Positions 58,247 to 64,000 of a stretch of DNA of 64,000 nucleotides are shown here, in pieces. The notes below the pieces were generated by a model, which was given only the letters and a program-made list of their open reading frames with translations, was not told where the DNA came from and searched no databases. The position numbers and the translations under genes are program-made. Source of the DNA: Streptomyces sp. BA2. Lineage in GTDB: Bacteria > Actinomycetota > Actinomycetes > Streptomycetales > Streptomycetaceae. The stretch spans positions 7,365,001-7,429,000 of the forward strand of contig NZ_WSRO01000002.1 in the NCBI RefSeq assembly GCF_009769735.1, in the 5' to 3' direction. Positions within the stretch are counted from its first letter, which is position 1. The number at the start of each line of letters is the position of its first letter.

Positions 58247-59626
58247 GTGACCACTTCCACCACCCAGGTACCCGCCTCCGACGAGCTGCCCGTCGTGGTC
58301 ATCGGAGCCGGCCCGATCGGCCTGGCAGCCGCTGCCTACCTGCTGGACCGCGGCCTTGAGCCGCTCGTCCTGGAGGCTGGTCCGTCCGCGGGCGCCGCCG
58401 TACGGGAGTGGTCTCACATGCGGCTCTTCTCCACCTGGGCCGAGGTCGTCGACCCCGCGGCCGAGAAGCTCCTGGCCCCGACGGGATGGGTGAGGCCGGA
58501 CGGCGCGGTCTACCCCACCGGCGGCGACTGGGCCGAGAAGTACCTGCGGCCGCTGGCCGACGCCCTGGGGGACAAGGTCCGTCTGAGCACGACGGTGACC
58601 GGGGTCTCCCGCCAGGGCCGTGACCGCATCGTCGACGCCGACCGGGAGCGGCAGCCCTTCACCGTGCGCATCCAGGACACCGAAGGAAACGAGCGGCGGA
58701 TCCTCGCCCGCGCGGTCGTCGACGCCTCCGGCACGTGGTCCACGCCCGGCCCGATCGGCGGCGACGGCCTGCCCGCCCTCGGCGAGCGCACCGCGGGTGC
58801 GCGCATCTCCTACCGGGTTCCCGACCTCAACGACCCTGCCGTACGGGCGCGTTACGCGGGCAGGCGCACCGCGGTCATCGGCTCCGGCGCCTCCGCGTTC
58901 ACCGCGCTCGCCTGCCTGGCCGACCTCGCCGATGACGCTCCGGGCACCCATGCCGTCTGGGTCCTGCGACGTGGCATCAGCGGTTCGACCTTCGGCGGCG
59001 GCGAGGCGGACCAGCTGCCCGCACGCGGGGCGCTCGGCCTGGCGGCGAAGGCCGCCGTGGACGGCGGCCACGCCGATGCCGTCACCGGATTCCGCACCGA
59101 CGCCGTCGAGAAGAGCGGCGAGCGTCTTGTGCTCGTCGCCGAGGACGGCCGCCGCCTCGACCCGGTCGACGAAGTCATCGTGCTGACCGGCTTCCGCCCC
59201 GACCTCTCCTTCCTGAACGAGCTGCGTCTGGGCCTCGACGAGCGCCTCCAGGCCCCGGTCGGCCTCGCCCCGCTGATCGACCCCAACCAGCACTCCTGCG
59301 GCACCGTCTATCCCCACGGCGTCAGGGAGCTGTCCCACCCGGAGAAGGGCGTCTACCTGGTCGGCATGAAGAGCTACGGCCGCGCCCCGACGTTCCTCGC
59401 CATGACCGGCTACGAGCAGGTCCGCTCCGTCGCCGCGTCCCTCGCGGGCGACCAAGAGGCCGCCGAGCGCGTCGAGTTGACCCTTCCGGAGACGGGGGTC
59501 TGTGGCGGCGCCGGCCTCTTCGACGAGCCCGCGCAGACCGAGTCCGAAGACAGCGGGTGCTGCGGCGCCCCGGCCGTGGTGCAGCTTGGGACCGGCGCTC
59601 CGGCGGCTACCTCCGGCGGCTGCTGA
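58247..59626 (+). CDS. ArsO-like FAD/NAD(P)-dependent oxidoreductase
   Basis: A 459-residue flavoprotein with two nucleotide-binding motifs: FAD VVVIGAGPIGLAAAAYLLDRG and NAD(P) RTAVIGSGASAFTALACLA. The active region resembles flavin monooxygenase/thioredoxin reductase-like enzymes. The C-terminus is Cys-rich (GVCGGAG, SGCCGAP, GGC at the very end), suggesting As(III) or thiol chemistry. It resembles the ArsO flavoproteins known from Streptomyces ars clusters, whose exact reaction is unclear. GTG 58247 has AAGGGGA 6 bases upstream. Two ArsR-type sites precede it. Confidence 0.87.
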   Translation: MTTSTTQVPASDELPVVVIGAGPIGLAAAAYLLDRGLEPLVLEAGPSAGAAVREWSHMRLFSTWAEVVDPAAEKLLAPTGWVRPDGAVYPTGGDWAEKYLRPLADALGDKVRLSTTVTGVSRQGRDRIVDADRERQPFTVRIQDTEGNERRILARAVVDASGTWSTPGPIGGDGLPALGERTAGARISYRVPDLNDPAVRARYAGRRTAVIGSGASAFTALACLADLADDAPGTHAVWVLRRGISGSTFGGGEADQLPARGALGLAAKAAVDGGHADAVTGFRTDAVEKSGERLVLVAEDGRRLDPVDEVIVLTGFRPDLSFLNELRLGLDERLQAPVGLAPLIDPNQHSCGTVYPHGVRELSHPEKGVYLVGMKSYGRAPTFLAMTGYEQVRSVAASLAGDQEAAERVELTLPETGVCGGAGLFDEPAQTESEDSGCCGAPAVVQLGTGAPAATSGGC

Positions 59627-59642
59627 AGCGGCCTGCGGCGCC

Positions 59643-60290
59643 TCACGCCCCGTGCGTGGGCGCGCGGCAGCCCTTGCCCCGCCAGGCCTCGCGCCCTTCC
59701 TTGACGGCGATGGCGGCGATGACGAGGGCGGCGACGGGGTCGGCCCACGACCAGCCGAGGGTGGCGTTGAGGACCAGGCCCACCAGCAGGACGGCGGAGA
59801 GATACGTGCACAGCAGGGTCTGCTTGGAGTCCGCGACCGCCGACGCGGAGCCGAGTTCGCGTCCGGCGCGGCGCTGCGCGGCGGAGAGGAACGGCATGAC
59901 CGCCAGCGAAAGGGCCGCGATGGCGATGCCGGGGACAGAGCGGTCCGCCTCACCGGCGCCGGCCAGCGCGCGTACGGCGTCGACGCTGACGTAGGCGGCG
60001 AGGACGAAGAAGGAGACCGCGATGATCCGCAGGGTGGTCTTCTCCCGGGCCTCGCGCACGGCGTGCTCGCGGGCGGAGAACTGCCAGGCGACCGCGGCGG
60101 CCGACGAGACCTCGATGACCGAGTCCAGGCCGAAGCCGACCAGCGCGGTCGACGAGGCGATGGTGCCCGCCGTGATCGCGACGACCGCCTCGATGGCGTT
60201 GTACGCGATCGTCGCGGCGACCAGGAGGCGTATTCGCTTGGCGAGGGCGTCGCGGCGGGCTGGGGAGGGCCCGAGGGATATCGCGGTCAT
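59643..60290 (-). CDS. Cation diffusion facilitator-family transporter
   Basis: A 215-residue membrane protein with about five or six helices. It carries the CDF-type segments STALVGFGLDSVIEVSSAAAV and SASAVADSKQTLLCTYLSAVLL (Asp residues in the metal site) and SWADPVAALVIAAIAVKEG. It lacks the long cytosolic C-terminal domain of many CDF proteins. It ends in GKGCRAPTHGA with a Cys and His. ATG 60290 overlaps the CmtR-like repressor stop (TGATG). It probably exports a divalent metal sensed by that repressor (Cd, Pb or Zn). Confidence 0.86.
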   Translation of the reverse strand: MTAISLGPSPARRDALAKRIRLLVAATIAYNAIEAVVAITAGTIASSTALVGFGLDSVIEVSSAAAVAWQFSAREHAVREAREKTTLRIIAVSFFVLAAYVSVDAVRALAGAGEADRSVPGIAIAALSLAVMPFLSAAQRRAGRELGSASAVADSKQTLLCTYLSAVLLVGLVLNATLGWSWADPVAALVIAAIAVKEGREAWRGKGCRAPTHGA

Positions 60291-60625
60291 CAGCAACAGT
60301 CCTTCTCGGCGGCGTCCGGGCAGGTCTTGTCCGACTCGACCGCGACGACCGCCGCGAGCAGCTGGTCCAGGGCGTGGCCGAGGCGCTCGTCGGCGAGTTC
60401 GTAGCGGGTGCGGCGTCCGTCCGGGACGGTCACCACGAGGCCGCAGTCGCGCAGACATGCCAGGTGGTTGGAGAGGCGGGTGCGGGAGACGCCGAGCGCG
60501 TCGGCGAGCTCGGCCGGGTAGGCGGGTGCCTCGCGCAGGGCGAGGAGGGTGCGGCAGCGGATCGGATCGGCGAGCGCGCGGCCGAAGCGGGCGAGTACGT
60601 CGATTTCGGAGGCGAGGGTCAGCAC
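60290..60625 (-). CDS. cmtR: CmtR-like ArsR/SmtB metal-sensing repressor
   Basis: A 111-residue winged helix. Cys57 and Cys61 (HLACLRDCGLVV) in the recognition-helix region, plus Cys102 in the C-terminal tail (KTCPDAAEKDCC), occupy the same numbers as the Cd/Pb ligands of mycobacterial CmtR (Cys57, Cys61, Cys102). The two extra terminal Cys (110-111) may add affinity. It would repress itself and the coupled CDF transporter until Cd(II) or Pb(II) binds. A 10-bp palindrome CTGAATTCAG lies just upstream. Confidence 0.9.
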   Translation of the reverse strand: MLTLASEIDVLARFGRALADPIRCRTLLALREAPAYPAELADALGVSRTRLSNHLACLRDCGLVVTVPDGRRTRYELADERLGHALDQLLAAVVAVESDKTCPDAAEKDCC

Positions 60626-60646
60626 TCCATGAGAGTACAGCGGATC

Positions 60647-60656
60647 CTGAATTCAG
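60647..60656. promoter_or_regulatory. Probable CmtR operator
   Basis: The palindrome CTGAATTCAG lies 22 bases upstream of the cmtR start, followed by a second TGAAT at 60663-60667. Position suggests autoregulation of the cmtR-CDF operon. Confidence 0.5.
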
Positions 60657-60867
60657 CAAACCGTGAATGGTTGAGCCACCCGGGCCCAGACCCCCCTGGA
60701 CCCCTCAGCCCCCAGACTCTGCCGCGCCGACCGCCCAGCCCGTGCGCGTCCGGGCATGACCTCGTCCGCGCAACGGAGTTGACGAGGTCTCAAATGTTTC
60801 CTCGGGCCGTGGTCGCGGCGATACAGTCCGGCAAGGTCGGATCGGTGATCAAGGGGAGGGGCCCGAC

Positions 60868-63009
60868 GTGCTGGAGGTTGTGGCGCTGAGTGCGCTGACC
60901 GCCTTTCTCACCGCTGCCGGGAACGGCGCCGCGGGGGAGATGGGCAAGCAACTACTCCTGTCGACGGGGGCGTTGGCGAGAAGGACCATGGGGAGGGAGA
61001 CGCCGATGCCTGCCGGTCCGGAGGGATGGCAGACGCTGGCAGCCCAGATGCACCCTCGTCTGGGCCGAGACCCCCAGCGGGCGGACGAGTGGGCGCTGCT
61101 CGTTCGCAGTCTCCCGGAGCAGGCCGTGGCCCTGTCCGGCACAGGCGGACTGCCGCCCGCCTCAAGGGACTTCACCAACCGGCAGAGAACCCTCAGGCAG
61201 TTGAAGCGGGAGGCGACACGCCCCGCCGCCGGGCGGCCACGCGTCGCGCTGCTCCACGGGCCGCCGGGGATCGGTACCACCGCGGTGGCACTGCACCTGG
61301 GTGCCGCTCACTACGCCCAGTTCCCCGACGGCCGGTTCTACGTCGACCTGCGCGACGCCTCGACGGGGAACGGCCCGGAACCCGCCACCGTTCTGCTCCG
61401 CCTCCTGCGGCAGATGGGCGTCGCACCGGAACGGATACCCGTCACGACGGCGGGCCGCGAACAGCTCTACCGTCAGGTCACCGACGGCCGCAGGGCCCTG
61501 GTGGTCGTCGACCACGCGACGTCAGCCGCCCAGGTCCGCAGACTGATCCCGGCCACCCCCGACGTCTTCCTGCTGGTGGTGGTATCGGGCCGTCCCTTCG
61601 TACTGGAGGCCGAACGCGTGGCCGTGCCGCCCCTGAGCGACCGGTACGCGGTGCAGATGGTGAGAAAGGTGGCCGGGCCGGAGAAGGCCGCGCGCGCCAA
61701 GGCCAGGATGCCGCAGTTGCTCGAGCACTGCGCGGGCAACGCTTTCGCTCTGAAGGCCGAGGCGATGCGCTTGCTGACCGACGAAGCAGACCCGGCCCCG
61801 GACGCGGACCCGGCCCCGGAGCCGAGGGCCGACGGGCCGGGCGGCCATCCGGTGCGCGCTGCTGCCCAGCACGCCTGTGACCGTCTCCCGCCGGAAACGG
61901 CGCGGCTCGTCCGGTTGACGGCACTGGGCGGCTGGCCCTCCGTCGACGACCGTCTCGCCGCCGCGGCCGCCGGCGTCGCACCCGAGGAGGCGGCACGGAT
62001 GCTCGCCGAGGCGGCAGACGTACAGCTCCTGGAACTCGCGGCGGACGAGCGCTACCGCTTCCGCCCCGAAGTGCGGCGCTACCTGGCCGACACCGCGGGC
62101 CCGGAGCACGGAATCCCCGAATGTTCCGCCGCCGTCGAGCGCGCACTCGACGCTCTGCTGAACCGCGCCCTGCATGCCGCCCACGCCGCCCTGCCGCAAA
62201 GCTGGCGCACCGAGCCGGCGCCACGGGACGGGGAGGCGTACCGCGACGAGGCCCAGGGTGTGGCCGTGCTGGCGGCAGAGGTGGCCAACGTCGTCCGAGC
62301 GGTGTCCGTCGCACAGGAGTACCAGCACATCACGACCGCGCTGCGTCTGGCCCGAGCCCTGTGGCCCCTTCAACTGAAGGCCGGCCATTGGGACGAGGTA
62401 CTGCCCGCGCTACGTGTCGCGGCCCGGTGTGCCGACGCACATCACCCGCGTTCGCGCATGGCAGCGGCGTTGCACTTTCAACTCGGCCACTGCCTGGGCG
62501 AACTCGAACGCTGGGAGGAAGCCGAGAACGCGGCGCACGCGGCCGTCGAGAGCGAGCGCGCGGCGGGCCATGTGCGGGGTGAGGCATCGGCGGTCGAACT
62601 GCTGGGCCTCTTGAGCCTGTACCAATGGCGATACGAGGCCGCCTACGAGCGGTTTGCCGAGGCCGAGCGCGTGTACCGGCGGATCACTTCCGGCCAAGAG
62701 GGCGCGCAGGATGTGGCACGTGCTCTCGCGCTGGCCGAGCGCCATCAGGGGCGCGCCCTACGAGGCATGGGGCGGACGGCCGAGTCACGGCGCCTTCTGG
62801 AAGCTGCTGCGGATTTCTTCCGGGAGCAGGGCGAGAGGTACAATCAGGCGCGCGCTCTCACCGACCTGGCCGAGACCCTCCACGACGCGGGTGAGCGGTC
62901 CGAGGCGCTGACGAAGATCACCGAGGCGGAGGCGCTGCTCACCCCCGCGGCCGCCCCGCATCTGCGGTATCTCGCCGGACTCCGGCTGCGATGCGAGGGC
63001 GGCCACTAG
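60868..63009 (+). CDS. NB-ARC-like/TPR protein with degenerate P-loop
   Basis: A 713-residue protein. Hydrophobic N-terminal region (about 1-40) with unknown role. An NTPase-like domain follows at about 105-330, where the P-loop reads LLHGPPGIGTTAVALHLG with Thr137 in place of the essential Lys; the Walker B-like strand is ALVVVDHATS (Asp215). A winged-helix-type segment lies near 350-410. TPR-like helical repeats run at about 420-700 (AAALHFQLGHCLGELERWEEAENAAHAAVESE; ALAERHQGRALRGMGRTAESRRLLEAAADFF). Such STAND-like proteins are signal switches or scaffolds in Streptomyces. GTG 60868 follows GGGGAGGGG. The last base of the stop overlaps the convergent gene. Confidence 0.78.
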   Translation: MLEVVALSALTAFLTAAGNGAAGEMGKQLLLSTGALARRTMGRETPMPAGPEGWQTLAAQMHPRLGRDPQRADEWALLVRSLPEQAVALSGTGGLPPASRDFTNRQRTLRQLKREATRPAAGRPRVALLHGPPGIGTTAVALHLGAAHYAQFPDGRFYVDLRDASTGNGPEPATVLLRLLRQMGVAPERIPVTTAGREQLYRQVTDGRRALVVVDHATSAAQVRRLIPATPDVFLLVVVSGRPFVLEAERVAVPPLSDRYAVQMVRKVAGPEKAARAKARMPQLLEHCAGNAFALKAEAMRLLTDEADPAPDADPAPEPRADGPGGHPVRAAAQHACDRLPPETARLVRLTALGGWPSVDDRLAAAAAGVAPEEAARMLAEAADVQLLELAADERYRFRPEVRRYLADTAGPEHGIPECSAAVERALDALLNRALHAAHAALPQSWRTEPAPRDGEAYRDEAQGVAVLAAEVANVVRAVSVAQEYQHITTALRLARALWPLQLKAGHWDEVLPALRVAARCADAHHPRSRMAAALHFQLGHCLGELERWEEAENAAHAAVESERAAGHVRGEASAVELLGLLSLYQWRYEAAYERFAEAERVYRRITSGQEGAQDVARALALAERHQGRALRGMGRTAESRRLLEAAADFFREQGERYNQARALTDLAETLHDAGERSEALTKITEAEALLTPAAAPHLRYLAGLRLRCEGGH

Positions 63010-64000
63010 GGCCCGTCCGGCCCTGATCCGCCGGACAGGCCCCGGCGGGGTTCCACTGCCCAGGGCTCCACGGCCACCGGATGCACGCCCCCGGCGGCGT
63101 GCACACGGAGGGTGAGACCTCCGGACGGCACGATGGCGCCGCCCGCCAGCCAGGCGTACAGCGATGAGGCGTACGCCGCTGGATCGGTGTCCGCTTCCGG
63201 GCCCGCGGACAGGCGGAACAGACCGTGTTCCCGGCTGCGCACGGTGCAGCCGTCCGGGCCGTCGACGTACGCGGCGGCCGCACAGTGCGCGTGCCGGCCC
63301 AGAACCTCGACCGTCCACACCTCCGCCCCACCCAGGCGTGGGTCGTCCGCGGACCCGTCGCGCCAGATCACGTCGGCCACCTCCAGGTCGCCCGGGTCCC
63401 GGGTGTCCTCGTGCACCGCGATGTGTACGTCGCCGACCGCGTCGTAGGGATGGGTGGTGGACCGCTCGATCTCGACGGCCGTGTCACTGACGCGGGTGAG
63501 GACGCGCAGCGGGGCCGTCCGCTGTGGCGGCTCGTACGGAGGCAGGGGCAGGGGCTCGAGGAGCGCGGGCGTGGTGGGCTCGGGGAGGTCCATCAACGTA
63601 TAGAAATGGCGCCGCAGGAGCGCTGCCGATGCGCCTGGAGCCGAAGTGACGAACTCGGCGGGATCAGCGGTTTCGGCGGGCGCGGCGGCCGGGAGGTGCC
63701 CTGCCCCCAGAAGCTCCTCCACCTGAGCGCGCAGCGGTCCGTGCGGATCGAGCCGAGGCGCGTCCCCGACGAAAGCGGCGAGCGGCGACTCGGGGTCGAG
63801 GCGGTCCTGCCCGGTGGCCGCGAGCAGCACCGGGACACCCAGCGCGGACGCGTAGTAGGAGACGGCGCCGAAGTCGCCCACCACGGCATCGGCCGCCAGC
63901 AGGGCTTGCCGCCAGCCATGAGCGGGGTCGATCAAGGTCAGTCCGCTGCGGAGGGCTTGATCCAGCCAGGCTCGAACCTGCCCCGGCCCGTGTCCGTGCC
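63006..64000 (-). CDS. Unrecognised protein, 3' part (5' end outside window), possible glycosyltransferase/glycerophosphotransferase-like
   Basis: The frame is open to the last base, so the 5' end is missing; 331 residues are visible. Near the start, LLAADAVVGDFGAVSYYASALGVPVLLA resembles the nucleotide-sugar side of CDP-glycerol glycerophosphotransferases or epimerase-like GT-B proteins (a D-x-x-S/A pattern followed by a Gly/Val-Pro strand). The C-terminal 150 residues have beta-type segments (EIERSTTHPYDAVGDVHIAV, VWTVEVLGRHAHCAAAAY) without recognised motifs. I do not assign a function. Its stop overlaps the TPR gene stop through a CTAG. Confidence 0.5.
   Translation of the reverse strand, partial: HGHGPGQVRAWLDQALRSGLTLIDPAHGWRQALLAADAVVGDFGAVSYYASALGVPVLLAATGQDRLDPESPLAAFVGDAPRLDPHGPLRAQVEELLGAGHLPAAAPAETADPAEFVTSAPGASAALLRRHFYTLMDLPEPTTPALLEPLPLPPYEPPQRTAPLRVLTRVSDTAVEIERSTTHPYDAVGDVHIAVHEDTRDPGDLEVADVIWRDGSADDPRLGGAEVWTVEVLGRHAHCAAAAYVDGPDGCTVRSREHGLFRLSAGPEADTDPAAYASSLYAWLAGGAIVPSGGLTLRVHAAGGVHPVAVEPWAVEPRRGLSGGSGPDGP

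Noticed and set aside
54836..60656. Arsenic/metal genes as a mobile island
   Set aside because: No integrase, transposase, tRNA gene or flanking direct repeats seen, and base composition looks like the rest.
1..64000. CRISPR array, rRNA or tRNA genes
   Set aside because: No regularly spaced repeats with unique spacers and no tRNA- or rRNA-like sequence noticed by eye; a tRNA scan could not be run.

Overview
The window is very GC-rich actinobacterial DNA with third-position GC bias, GTG starts and tightly overlapping genes. The combination of an RNase Sa-type secreted ribonuclease, allR/allantoinase/allantoicase genes, a TerD protein, a DUF574 methyltransferase, a Tat-exported sulfite oxidase and an Acr3/ArsM arsenic cluster points to Streptomyces. 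The order allR, allantoinase, allantoicase with a malate synthase nearby matches what I know of the S. coelicolor allantoin region. I see no rRNA, tRNA, CRISPR array, transposase, integrase or phage gene. Both window edges cut genes (PfkB kinase at the left, an unrecognised protein at the right).

Left part (1-22 kb): a PfkB kinase/cyclase pair, an orphan NarL-type regulator lacking its phospho-acceptor Asp, a secreted GH29 alpha-L-fucosidase with a PA14 domain, an MHS-family transporter, and a PadR/MATE divergent pair around a 41-bp perfect palindrome. These are followed by a secreted protein, a DHA2 efflux pump with divergent HxlR regulator, a methyltransferase, a thioesterase, an F420-type oxidoreductase, TerD, a phosphatase, and an exported VWA protein coupled to a membrane protein. 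The part ends with a three-gene operon (aminotransferase, C39-like cysteine peptidase, FAD monooxygenase) facing another HxlR regulator.

Middle (22-42 kb): an orphan HipA-like kinase, malate synthase, a MobA-like nucleotidyltransferase, a MocR regulator with an inverted repeat beside it, and an ABC exporter facing its probable two-component system. Next is the allantoin module. AllR (IclR family) lies divergent to allantoinase and allantoicase. The same 15-bp site is found upstream of allantoinase and inside the core promoter of malate synthase, so purine-derived allantoin would be degraded to glyoxylate and the glyoxylate used by malate synthase under one repressor. After it come an SDR, a DMT transporter, the ribonuclease and a second two-component system.

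Right part (41-64 kb): a sugar-uptake operon (divergent Gfo/Idh/MocA dehydrogenase, GntR regulator, two tandem substrate-binding lipoproteins, permease, ATPase, ROK kinase) ends in a very large inverted-repeat terminator. Then come sulfite oxidase, an ornithine-cyclodeaminase-like enzyme, a GCS2-type ligase divergent from a flavin-dependent halogenase-like enzyme, and a DUF4239 protein. Next is an arsenic/metal island: arsM, arsC, two ArsR regulators, acr3, an ArsO-like flavoprotein, then a CDF transporter with a CmtR-like sensor. Repeated TTGAC-N5-TCGAA sites tie arsM, arsR2 and the flavoprotein together. The window closes with a NB-ARC/TPR-type protein whose P-loop lacks the lysine.

I found no clearly novel system. 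The most interesting points are the shared AllR sites, the degenerate regulators/NTPases, the aminotransferase-peptidase-oxygenase operon and the ligase/halogenase pair.
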